A stretch of DNA of 64,000 nt from Clarkia xantiana subsp. parviflora (Eukaryota; Streptophyta; Magnoliopsida; Myrtales; Onagraceae), in assembly GCA_036873135.1 (NCBI GenBank), contig JAPTYO010000022.1, positions 4,460,979 through 4,524,978 on the forward strand. The letters are read 5' to 3'. Under the pieces are notes generated by a model, which searched no databases, was not told where the DNA came from, and worked only from the letters and a program-made list of their open reading frames with translations. Positions within the stretch are counted from its first letter, which is position 1, and every line of letters begins with the position of its first letter. A program made the position numbers and the translations under genes. Shown here in pieces: positions 1 through 10,400 of this stretch.

Positions 1-125
1 CTTGAAGTGGCTATCATGTCCACATATCCTGAAGTGGCTATCATGTCCACACACTACAGAAGGGCTATCACTCTGACACATCACGAAGTGGCTATCACGT
101 CCACATACCCCGAAGTGATTATCAT
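1..125. repeat. 27-bp tandem repeat at the pol/antisense junction of T0
   Basis: About four to five imperfect copies of a unit like GAAGTGGCTATCATGTCCAC plus a 7-base linker. Each unit contains GTGG...CCAC, able to form a small hairpin. The array lies beyond the 3' end of the antisense gene, the same relative place as the arrays of the other four Tat elements. The open frame through it is a by-product of the 27-bp period. Confidence 0.8.
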
Positions 126-440
126 GACAGCACGTCATAAAACATCTGTCAAAGACATGCATTGTAAAGACACCATCCCGACCACGAACATCAAAAGGCT
201 ACGCCTAGCCTCAGGAGGAGGTTCAAGAAAAAGGAAAAACAACACCCTTCGTACGCTCATCAAAGGTAGGCACTTATATTTCAACCCACTGGGTGATACC
301 AGGAAGGAGACGTCCTCATTATGAAGACAACCTCCATATCTCACGAAATCAACCATGAAGCAAAGAATCACGACAAGCACTATTGAGGGAATATAACAAA
401 ACGATCCCCACAACGATCACAACTACGATACTAGTAGAGG

Positions 441-1100
441 CTAACTCAAGAGCAGTCTCAACCAAACTCCAAAGCAAGAATTTGCTATCTTAATCAGAGC
501 CATGGCAAGAGAGGGGAACCTCAATGTAAGATGATGATCACACCCGTCACCAAAAGAAAAATCTTCAACGCAGGGGTTAATAACATAACCCATAGGAAAG
601 ACAAAGACACCTTCAAAAGTCGTCAAATCTACATGAAGATGAAATAAACTTGAGACTCGGCCCCTCGGCTGGGGGGCAGGGGATAGAGAAGAGACATCAA
701 GACCTATGATCACCCCATCGCCAGCCACAGGTTGTTTCCTTTTGTCAAGCAAAGAGGGCACCTCTTCAACCACTACCTCCTTATCATGGGAGGGAGTCAG
801 CAAGGGGGCACTTGAAGGAGAGCCTCTCGCGGTTTCTTTTTCCTTGGCAGCCGAGGGCCCGACCTCAGAGTCAGATTTCCGCGCCTTGGATTTAGATTGA
901 CTTGAACTCTCACCCTCCACAAGAACCATCCGGTAACCAGGGAAGAACGCTCTAACAACAAGAAGGAAGCAGCATGAGAACAATCATAAGTATATCACAA
1001 AGAAAAGAGAAGGGAAAAAGAACATACTGGAAACATTAGCAGCCATCCCTGACTTAGAAAATTTCTTGGCCTGATAAGCAGAACTAGAGGGTTCTTCCCT
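441..1100 (-). pseudogene. Tat antisense gene fragment (T0)
   Basis: The translated minus strand carries a Ser/Lys-rich segment (SSSQSKSKARKSDSEVGPSA) followed by a HDKEVVVEEVPSLLDKRKQ motif, nearly the same as the middle exons of the antisense genes at 60761-61063 and 4122-4412. A further short exon (SSSAYQAKKFSKSG-like) can be read at about 1034-1094, separated by an intron that keeps a TTTCCAG/GTATGT-like context. The N-terminal conserved domain and the C-terminal coiled coil are absent, and the reading frame runs into unrelated sequence below about 660. The gene is opposite to the element's own coding direction, as in every Tat copy here. It is a remnant with no intact product. Confidence 0.65.
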
Positions 1101-2325
1101 CTCATCCGATCCAACGGACGGTCAAATTTGGTCTGATTACCTTGGAAAACGATCTTCAAGGTCTCCCTGTCTGAAGAAGAAAGCTTCCCAAAATTGAGTC
1201 ATCTATACGAGCAACCAACGCAAAGATCGACCCTTACTCATGGAGGGGCGAGATACGCCTACTACGGGGGCAACCTTAACACCAATGGAAGAGGGTGAAC
1301 TTTTAGTTCCCCCAAATGGAGCAACGCTCCAACGCATCCGAAGGAAGGGTCAACCCTTAACACATGTCAATAGACCCCTTCGCTCGCGGCGGTAAGAAGA
1401 AAGCTTGTAAGCATTTCCACCCTCACTTTTATGGGGAACAAATCGCAAGGTAAAGGTCAAGAGCTATACGCATGCTCCAACGAATGAAGGAAAAATGATA
1501 CACATGCCGAAGGTCGAGGTTAATGGACAATGCTCACGCTAGTACAAGGGAGGCGGAACGTTGTGTCCCATTGAGTGGCAGAGTTCCCACCCTCAGGTAA
1601 AGGAAAGGTCTATGCTCTCACCTTTGCACTTATACTCATATTCATGATTAACATCTACAGGTACATCAATGTCATCACTCATGCTTATACTCACAACCCG
1701 TCCATACATACATGCACGTTCATGCTTGCACTCATATGCATGCCCACGTACACACTCCCGTGTATTAAAACATTTAGACGTCCATGCACATGGCCGCCAT
1801 ATATTCATGCATACATCCATGACTACAATCGCAGCATGTCTTTACTCACTCCCATCCTTATGTTCCTACTTGCATGTATGCTAGTACACATCCTCATGTT
1901 CATGATATGTCCATGTTCACTCCTAGTCAACATCCTATAGGCATATTTTCTAGTATCCTATACTTAGAAAAATTTTCAGGCCAAAATTAAATTTTTCTTC
2001 ACTTAGACTTATCCCGGCATGAAATTGAAGCATAAGTCACTTAGTTGCATTCATAATTGCATTCCTATGCGAGCGTGTATTTTTTGAGTATACGCCTGTG
2101 GCAAAGATAGGTTTATTATTCCCACCTCAGACGGACGCGTGCCTAGGCACACGTCCGTGCAACTCTGACGTTTACAATTCCTCTATCTCATAAGGCAGGG
2201 GGCAGAATCAGAGGCACGCATCCATGGGTAAGCAAGCACTCAGACGGAGAAGGTAAAACCCCGGTTTCAAATTGTGCGTGTCATACCATCCTAAAATAGA
2301 GTCAATCAAGGGTTAGGCCATTGGT
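1101..2325. other. Non-coding internal tail of T0
   Basis: No credible gene. The longest open frame (1575-1940) lies in CATG/ACAT-rich low-complexity sequence, gives a Cys/Met/His-rich hydrophobic translation and resembles no known protein. The end, from about 2040, resembles the sequence next to the 3' LTR of T3 at 58200-58500 (both contain the words 'cacgtccgtg' and 'atagagtcaatcaagggttaggccattgg' in part), so it is the conserved stretch before the polypurine tract. Confidence 0.6.
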
Positions 2326-2340
2326 TGACTCGGGGGCATG
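2326..2340 (+). promoter_or_regulatory. Polypurine tract of T0
   Basis: ACTCGGGGGCATG directly precedes the LTR start TGATGG. The same string occurs in reverse complement next to the T3 LTR at 58197-58212. Its position and purine content fit the plus-strand primer of an LTR retrotransposon. Confidence 0.7.
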
Positions 2341-2494
2341 TGATGGATATACGCCCAATTTGAACCCGTTGACTTCCGAACCGTTGTATTTTTATCGTCC
2401 CATTACCGATTGTAAGTCGAAACTTCAACCCGAACACTTCACGAGAACATCAACGGCTCGGACGGGGCCGAAGCGCCCGTCCGGCCAAGGAAAA

Positions 2495-2705
2495 CTCGCC
2501 TAGGTGAGGTTGGGTGGCCACACCCGACCTCCCCTAGGAGAGATCGGGTCAGCCAACCCGATCTCTCCTAGGGGAGATCGGGTCGGCCAACCCGATCTCT
2601 CCTAGGAGAGATCGGGTCGGCCAACCCGATCTCTCCTAGGAGGGATGGGGTTGGCCAACCCCATCCCCCCTAGGAGGGGTTGGGTGCCCTCACCCAACCC
2701 CTACC
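2495..2705. repeat. 34-bp-period palindrome array in LTR
   Basis: CCTAGG occurs at 2499, 2533, 2567, 2601, 2635 and 2669, spaced exactly 34 bp. Between successive cores lies a second palindrome centred on GGCC (for example ATCGGGTCGGCCAACCCGAT). Shorter versions of the same array sit in the T1 LTR (about 14500-14625) and the T3 LTR (about 57975-58045). Confidence 0.95.
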
Positions 2706-2881
2706 CTTGGGGGTCGGATTTCTCCCCCCCCAAAGGCCCCTGCGCCATTTTCGGACACCCACACCCGGTTCACGTCGCCTACCTTCTCCGTATCCTAAGG
2801 TCTTGATTATGTACTTAAAGGTTAATTAAGTGTGTTTAAAGGTTAATGATGTCATTAAGCCACCTTAATGACACCGTTGCC

Positions 2882-2888
2882 TATAAAT
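2882..2888 (+). promoter_or_regulatory. LTR TATA box (T0)
   Basis: CTATAAATACCCC follows the U3 GC-rich block and lies about 115 bp upstream of the conserved GCATCGGAGAGGG motif. The T1 LTR has the same box in reverse complement at about 14328-14336. Confidence 0.6.
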
Positions 2889-3348
2889 ACCCCACCTTCA
2901 CAACTCATTTGATCATCTTGGCAAGTTGCACAATTTTGCTCTGACATCTCTCTAGCTTTATCTCTCTAAAAACCGTACTGACTTAGGCATCGGAGAGGGT
3001 TCATCAGGCACCACCCCCCCCTCTGTGCCTGGTATTGCCCCTCTTGCAGGGTGGCAAGGAGAAGAGAGCCAAGGAAGCAGAAGAGCATAGAGCAGTAGGA
3101 CAAGCCCCAGGGGTAAGAAGTACAAGCCTCAGGAGGTCAAAAGGAGAGAAGGAAAGGAGGTCAGAAGGAGAGAAGGAAAGGAGATCAGAAGGAGAGAAGA
3201 AAAGGACATATGTCAGAACGACTACCCCAAGGGAGCAGAAGGGCATGTATTAGAATGACTAGTCCTAGGAACACTGAACCCGACATTTCATTAGTGGGAG
3301 ATAAATTCTAGATTGACGACCCGTTGACCTAGACTTTATAACCTAACA

Positions 3349-5426
3349 GCGATGAGCTTGTAGAATTGAGTAGATTCTTTAGGATCTCCCCTATGAACCT
3401 TGCCCCCAGTGCTATTAGCGTCTGGGTGGGTTTTCGGGTGCTATGTCAGTGGTACTCCTGGAAGTACTCCTTGGTCTTGTTCCGGTGCTTCTTTCGATTT
3501 CAGTATCAGAAGAAGGTAGGCTTCGCGAGTTTCGTGACTCCCTATCCTTCCCTCCAAGATTCGCGATTTGCTGATTTCGGGAGCGGGGTTGAGTGGAATA
3601 CTTCTCTTCGTTTCGTGGTTCGGAGCGATAATTCGGCGAGCCATTGGGCCAAACACTACTTCTTTATCACGGATCGATAGGTTACCTGGCCGGTTCTGAA
3701 CGAGGACCGATCGGACGGCTGGCCTGCTTTTGGGGAGTTCTCTTATGTGGACTTGGAGACCATGAAGACTATCTACGAGAGCCACAAGACCCAGTCTTAC
3801 TGCCCTGTGTCCTTGGTGACCGAGACAGACCTCTATGAGGCAGGGATTAGTTTGACTCCTCTCTCCGGGGATTCGGTATGCTACTTAGTCTTCTCATCTA
3901 TATTTATTTTCTGTCTTTCCCTTGTAGGTTGGTTTCACGGGAAAACGTATAACGTGCAGGCGGCGCCGGTTGATTTGAGCAAGAGGAGGGCTCCTTCCAG
4001 TTCTACTCCGAAGAAGTCCCCTATGCCTGGGAAGACTGCTGGGGCCTCCGGTATATTTCTTTCTTTCTCATCTTATGGTATACTTGTGTTTTTTCTCATG
4101 TTGTTTTCCTTGTGTTGTTAGGGCACTCTCCCTTGGTGACCGAGAGAGTCATCTCTGTGGGCAAGGGCTCTGGACCCTCTAAGTCCAAGTCACGGAGGTC
4201 CGACTCTGAGGCCGGGGCCTCGGCTGTCAAGAAGAAGAAGGCTGCAGATCCTCCTCCCCCTAGTGTTCGTCCCCCGACCCTGTCTCGCGACAAAGAGATA
4301 GTGGTCGAAGAGGCGCCTTCCCGGGCTGATAAAGGGAAGCGGCCTGCTGGCGATGGTGGGGTGGTCACTAATTCTCCATCTCCTGCTCCCCAGCCGAGGG
4401 CACGGTCTTCAGGTTCGTTTTATCTCTATGTCATTGATGCTTCTATGCTTCTGTTTTTCTTTACTTTCCTTTCTTTGTATAGGTGGGCCTCCGACTTTGA
4501 GTCGGAAGGACTTTACGCGCCTTACTGACGAGGATATCGTGGGAGCTGAGTGGACTCCCTTTGCTGGATTGAAGGAGTTCCACTTTGACAGCGGTTCCTC
4601 CTTGCGCACCCCGGAGGTTGGCATTCGGGTACTTCGCGGTGCCATCGCTCCTGGTGATCGCGTTCCTCAGCCTAAGTCCCCTAAGGAGACCCGGCGCTTC
4701 ATCCAGGGGGTGTTATCCCGCTATGTTCCTCTAAGTGGTGTTTCTCTTCCTTTTCTTCTTTCATGTGATTGCTTGCTAAGTCACTTACCCCTTGTTGAAT
4801 TTTCAGGGTATGTCCGACATGGAGAATATGTCGTCTCTTGCGCTTGAGCTGTCAGATGAAAAGAAGGCTCTTGAGGATAACCAGGTATCCTTGAAGGCGG
4901 AGCTTGCCACTGCCGCTGAGAAGGCTCGCCTGTCTGACTTGCAGATGCATGAGCTTAGGGACCAGGTAACTCTACTTGAGACTACCGTGGGTAGTTTGCG
5001 CCGTGAGGCTGATGTTGCATCGTCACTCCATGCTGAGGAGTTGACGAAGCTTGAGGCGAGGTGCCGGGTGGAGGAGAGAGCTGTTGCAGTAGTTGAGTAC
5101 AAAGCTCCCCTGCCTTTACTGCTGATTACAGCGTTCGGTTGAACCAGGAGATGAACCAGTTCGGGGAGTACCTTGTCGATCACATCTTCCGTATTGATCA
5201 CCAGTTTCCCGTCAATGATCTGGGTGACTTTGGACCATATGCTGCTGGTTATATGGCCGTTCTTAGGGGTCAAGCTGCCGTTGCTGATGAGCCTGCCCCT
5301 GCACAGGTGGATGCTATACCCATGGATGTTGATAGTTCAGGCTCTTCCTCCTCTTCTTCGAGCTCTGTTGGTGGTTCTTCCTCAGAGGGTCAGGACCGTG
5401 AGGACTCTCCAGCAGGCTCTGGTTGA
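3349..5426 (+). pseudogene. Tat antisense gene (T1), truncated and broken
   Basis: Function unknown. The first exon begins inside the conserved domain (RFFRISPMNLAPSAISVWVG), matching ELCRFFSISPVNLSPSAIRV of T3, because T0 is inserted just upstream. By eye the exons are about 3349-3875, 3928-4050, 4122-4412, 4483-4730 and 4807-5426. Introns are 50-80 bp and mostly GT-AG. The middle is Ser/Lys/Pro-rich, the last exon is a heptad-like coiled coil (LALELSDEKKALEDNQVSLK), and the end is a Ser/Asp-rich acidic tail (EGQDREDSPAGSG). Damage: a nonsense codon at 3679-3681 (Tyr in T3), a donor changed from GT to CT at 4731, and a frameshift near 5105. The N-terminal domain resembles the Pfam 'putative gypsy type transposon' family (Transposase_28), a family-level guess. 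Confidence 0.7.
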
Positions 5427-5880
5427 TATGCTGATATCTCTTTATCTTTGTACATATGACTTTACCTTTCCTCCCCTTTGATGGGTTGAGTGTTTCTCCC
5501 CTTGATGGGTCGAGTTCATTTTGGGATTGCTATACTTGGGATGTTTTCTTGCTTTCCTTCTTTGCATGGTGATGTTGGCAGTGTGTGGAACACTTGCCTT
5601 TGGTTGTGGTATGCATGGTAGGGTGAGTTGTTACTTTTGATGGTTGCTTCGTATGCTTCTGTATATATTCCTTTGATCATGGACTCTTCCTTTCCTTGTG
5701 CTTTCCTTTGCTTATCTTTCTTTTGTGTTTTCCTTCACATCATACCTGTTATCTCATCAAGAAAAAACATTATGTGTTCTTCATACAACTTTGCTTTGCA
5801 ATTATTTTCTCATGGAATCCTTCTTAGTATGGTGTAATGATCTCTTCTGATACCCTTTAAATGGTATATATAGTACTGTT
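5427..5880. other. 3' flank of antisense gene, no gene seen
   Basis: T-rich sequence downstream of the antisense gene, with TGATGGGTTGAGTG-type words shared with T3 at about 62130-62170. It probably includes the 3' UTR and poly(A) region of the antisense transcript. No protein can be supported; the open frame at 5628-5837 has no counterpart in T3. Confidence 0.5.
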
Positions 5881-6465
5881 AGACCAAAGATACGCTCTTG
5901 GTGGGCGTCGAATCTGTTCACGAGACAGGCTCTCGGAGGGCACTTAACGTTTCACGGGATAGGCTCCCGGAGGGCGCAAGTTAGACCCAAGATACGCTCC
6001 TGGTGGGCATCGAATCTGGTAGTTTGAAATCTACCTAAAGATACGCTCTTGGGGGTGTCGAATATGGTAGTTTGAATATCTACCTCAAGATACGCTCTTG
6101 GGGGCGTCGAATCTGGTAGTTTGAAATCTACCTCAAGATACGCTATTGGGGGCGTCGAAGGTCGTAGTTTTTAGAAACCACTCTCAAGATACGTTCTTGG
6201 GGGCGTCGAAGGTCGTAGTTTTTAGAAACCACTCTCAAGATACGCTCTTGGGGGCGTCGAAGTTCGTAGTTTTTGGAAACCACTCTCAAGATACGCTCTT
6301 GGGGGTGTCGAAGTTCGTAGTTTTTGGAAACCACTCTCAAGATACGCTCTTGGGGGCGTCGAAGTTCGTAGTATGGATACTACTCTCAAGATACGCTCTT
6401 GGGGGCGTCGAAGTTCGTAGTATGAAAACAACTCTCAAGATACGCTCTTGGGGGCGTTGAGGGTG
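5881..6465. repeat. About 50-bp tandem repeat with hairpin units (T1)
   Basis: About nine or more units with the core AGATACGCTCTTGGGGGCGTCG followed by variable AT-rich sequence. The core folds as ACGCTC-TTGG-GGGCGT, a 6-bp stem with one G-U pair in RNA. The first units (5919-5980) instead use CACGAGACAGGCTCTCGGAGGG, the unit type that fills the T3 cluster. Open frames on both strands are periodic artefacts. The array separates the antisense gene from the gag-like segment. Confidence 0.9.
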
Positions 6466-6728
6466 TTGTTGACTTGGAAGTCATATCTGTGTAAGGATAA
6501 CATAATTATTATATCTCCATCTTCTTTGAAAGATACTTTTGAGTAACTTCTACTTCATTAGGAGCATTCATGCTTTATGTACATTTGGGGTGCCTTGGAT
6601 GGATCAAGACGCCTTTTGGTGGAAATCAAAAATAGTTGTTGAGTCGGAGTAACTTCTTGAGTTATCCTTCTCAAAAGTTTTTTTGGAAAACTTAAAATGC
6701 TTGAACATGCAAAGTGCTGAATATTAAA

Positions 6729-7440
6729 CTAAGGATATGGGGTGGGGAGTGTGTCTGTTGCCACGTACTCCTTTAGGCCTCCTTTGTAAATCATCTTTTC
6801 CAATTTTATCTTCAACACCATGCAATCATTGGTTTGATGCCCCCAGGTCTCATGGTACTCACACCAACCCTGTGCATCTCTTCCTAGGAAGGCCTTGCCC
6901 TCCTCCTTGCATTTTGGTAGCTCTTCTTTGAGGTACTTCTGAAAAATTTCTTCTATCTTCATTGTAAGGGGTGTGAATTTGAAGTTTACACCTCCTTCCA
7001 GTGTGTCAGTCTCTCTTCCTTCTTTAAGGACTTTTTCACATTGCCCTATCTCTTTTTCGAATGCCTTGTCCAGCCTCTCTTTGAGCTCCCTAATTGTGCT
7101 TGTCATGACCACCTCATAGAGCCCTCCATATGCTTCGATTGAGGTTGGATGCATGTTTCTAAGGAAGGCCCTTACGGCCTTTCTTCTTGTGATGTCCATG
7201 CTTGCACCATAGCTGAAGAATCTCCCAAAGTAGCTTGATATGGACTCCTTTGGCATTTTCTTGATGTCGTCTATTTATCGGAAACCCTTTACGATGGAGT
7301 CCCTTGTTCTCTTTCCTTCTGCATTCTCTGGCTGCCAAGGTATGCTCGTTACCCTTACAGCCTTGCTTCTCTGTCTCTTCTTAGCTAGATTTTGAAAGAA
7401 CTGCTTACTCAGGCAGAGTGCAACTCCCTTTTTCATCTTT
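6729..7440 (-). pseudogene. Second gag-like segment of T1
   Basis: The minus strand encodes a Tat-type capsid-like stretch (MPKESISSYFGRFFSYGAS, then RKAVRAFLRNMHPTS) and a Cys/His motif, WCEYHETWGHQTNDC, followed by LKIKLEKMIYKGGLKEYV. Both patterns parallel the main gag of the same element (DESLADYYTRF...; WCDNHEAYGHDTNEC) but the sequence is clearly different, so this is a second, diverged gag-like unit downstream of protease. Upstream of Met 7256 the frame continues to the CACTA insertion at 7449 with stop codons. The same segment, truncated before its Cys/His motif, is in T3 at 62939-63480. It may act in particle assembly or RNA binding; no enzyme motif is present. Confidence 0.65.
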
Positions 7441-7449
7441 CCATGCCTT

Positions 7450-10400
7450 CACTACAAGAAAAAACACAAATCCATACACCCAAAATGGTGTGGAATTTGT
7501 ATGTAAACAGGTGTACACACCGGTTCCACACAAAGAAAACCGTGTGGAATTTAGAGGTGGTAAATGGTCCACAAAAAATCCCGTATGCAATCTGAATGTG
7601 TTCAACTCCGTGTGTAATATGCACACCGAAAACTGGTTTGTACTCCGAATGGGAATCTACATCAATTGTAGATTGTTTGATACTATATCCCACCTTTAGT
7701 AACACCCATATCAATTTAAATGTGTATATTTAGCAACAGATTTGTGATTTCAAAATAGTAAAATTTAGTAACTAGCATTCAAACTTTATTTAGATCTTTT
7801 AGAATTTGATTTATGGTTCCAAAAAATAAACATTTAGCAACTAATATTTAAGTTCTATTTAAAATCTTTAGTAATTAACAAGGTGCATTGTATTGAAATT
7901 TTGTACCTACAATATATTAAATTCTATTTTGCACATTTAGTATTTGCACTAGGGTGTTTTCACCTTGCACAACGCAGTATGAATTCCAGTATGAATTCAC
8001 GTATTTTTCTTGTTAATGTTTAGTTCGAAACAATATATATATAACAAAATTTTTAATTTGAAATAGATATTTATTATATATTAAATGATAATAATATCAC
8101 AGCAAAATAAAATTACAATTTTATTTGATTAATCTCTGATTACACAAAATTATCACTTTAAAGATTCAATGAGCAAAATACATATTGAGCAATTGGCCAA
8201 AAAAAAAAAAAACATACTGAGCCTCCTAATAGAGCATATGCACCATCCTGAGATGAACACGATCAACATCTAAATCTGCAATGAACAGAAATTTTGTTAG
8301 TGTACTATGTATGGTATATCTATTTATTACATGAATCTGATTCCAAACAGATCTACATATATATGAGAAATCTACTATTGAACAATGAATAATTATCATC
8401 AACAACACGACTACTGGTCTTGCTATGTTTACATAGATGAAGAAACAGCTAACATGTCAGCACAACACCTTTTGTCTACTCATGTGTTTAGACATAGAAT
8501 TTTCTTTGCCAACACATGTTTAATAATAAAAAAATTCAATATTAATCATATATAACAACAGATCCACAAGATTAATTCAATGTAAATTCCATAGTTGTTC
8601 CTAGTAAATTCAATGAACTACACATGATCCACAGCTTAAGCGTAACACTTAGAAAGGAACCGAACCTGCATCCACAATTGTTTGTACGACGCCAACTGAC
8701 TCCATCCGATCTCATCCAACAGAGCCACCTTCATTTCATAGAGTTTCTTCTTTGTAGTCGTTGCCAAGAATATGACTTGGCAAGCAAATAAAATTGAATA
8801 ACTAAGATATAAGCAAACACATAGATTTTCAAGCCCACAAGGTAGTTATGGATAAAATACCAAACATAACACAATAGCCCATACTCATGGAACTGAGGAA
8901 GATATTTAGAATTAGAACTGAAGCAACATTACCATAAGGCACCAAATTACCATAAGTCTGATTCTCATATGCGCACAACAACCTAAAGCCATCGGAATTT
9001 GCCATGATTTTTATCACATTCTCATTGGCGGAAACAACCAAAAGAGTTCAATCCTTGTTGAATCGGATCTGAGGGCTAGCCTGTTTGTTGATGAAAGACA
9101 TTAGTGTTAGCAACTTGTTGACATACAATTTTTTTTTATTCAAGGGTAGTTTTTATAGCTAGATCAGACTTACTAGAAGGCTCCTTCAGCATCAACACTA
9201 GCCAAAAGCTGAACACTGTCCATTTCCCAGAATTTAACAGCAAACTCATCACCAGCAGCTAAGAACCTGTTTTTAATTGTGTCGAACTGAACAACGCCTA
9301 GTGAGTGTTTCCTGAACCCTTGATATTTTCTCTTCACAGCGCCTTCTGTTACGTTCCATTCCACCAGATGGGACTCCCCATCTTTGCTTGTTCCACATGA
9401 AAAGAGTCTGAAAGTTGTAAATATACCATAAGTAAACATGAAATTTGATCATGGTATCAATATTTTCCTGAAAAACCAACTATATCATTACACTGGTCAT
9501 GACAAATATAATAACTATTGCTACTTCTTATTTTTAAGAAAAAAAGGCACCTTTGCAACTTATAAAACAAATCTCTCAAAATATCAAGCAAATAACTCAA
9601 ATTTCACAGTACTAAGCACAGTGTTTTGGCATGGATTTAAATTGTACCATAAATCAGTGTTTATCTCCTATGTTTATGGTTTCCTTCTTTCTCATTTCTC
9701 TAGAAAAACAAATCTTGAAAAGCAACCAACTGTTGAAGGGTGGTTAAAAACAAACCTAGTCCCATCAGCTGTAAGCCATAGTTGTGCACCACCGACCAGG
9801 AGCCTGATAGTCAACTCGAGATCCTCAATTGTCATACAACAAGATAAGTAGTTGAACATCCCTTATGTTTCAGTTAAAGACAGTCGATGTTGGTATGAGT
9901 GTGTTTCCCCTATTTATCAAAGACTGCTACCTATGCAGTTAATTAATCGCGGAATTACAACGGTACTGGTGGAGCTTCATAACATATATCTATACAACTC
10001 TAAAAATTGAGCAAAGAATCATATGTCTAACATCGGGGAAAGTAAAATAATCAAATCCATTTGATTGATGCATTAGACTAGAAAGGAATATCACTAACTG
10101 CTCACAGTCACCACTTGAAACTCAAACAAACATCAACTACTAAATATTCACTTTATCTTTATTACAGTAACCAAATAGCTTGCAGTTGTGTAAGGGAATT
10201 ATTTATCCAAGCATTTAGACATAACAAAATGCTTCATTGATTAACAAACATACTATATGCAAGCTAGAAGGAACTTGAAATAAAAACAGTACTGCTGAAG
10301 TTATCACCTAGAATACAGAGAAGTGCAAAATAAAAGAAAACACATGATATAATTTAAAGAGTTTAGGATCTTACAATTATTTGTCCGGATATAATTTTTG

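Larger units (their letters stand above)
1..3348 (+). mobile_element. Tat-lineage Ty3/Gypsy element T0, 3' portion
   Basis: This is the tail of a plus-strand LTR retrotransposon whose 5' part lies outside the window. In order it shows a 27-bp tandem repeat, a minus-strand fragment of the Tat antisense gene, non-coding sequence, a polypurine tract and a complete 3' LTR ending in CTAACA. Right after the LTR, the antisense gene of another element (T1) resumes in mid-exon, so T0 is inserted inside T1. The first bases after the LTR, GCGAT, should be the target-site duplication, but the other copy is outside the window. Assignment to Tat rests on LTR similarity to T1 and T3 and on the antisense gene. 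Confidence 0.8.
2341..3348 (+). repeat. 3' LTR of T0
   Basis: This LTR of about 1.0 kb begins TGATGGATATACGCCC and ends CTAACA. It is homologous, in opposite orientation, to the LTRs at 14020-14780 (T1) and 57344-58196 (T3). From 5' to 3' it holds a GC-rich palindrome array, a TATA box (2882-2888), the block GCATCGGAGAGGG, a C-tract hairpin, and the acceptor-like CCCCTCTTGCAGG. The last two lie where R/U5 should be. Confidence 0.85.

Noticed and set aside
1575..1940. 121-codon hydrophobic open frame
   Set aside because: It lies in CATG/ACAT-rich low-complexity sequence inside a retrotransposon tail, with overlapping frames on the other strand and no domain.
6143..6460. Repetitive proteins read through the T1 array on both strands
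   Set aside because: The frames exist only because the DNA repeat unit is near a multiple of three; unit-length drift and presence on both strands argue against coding.
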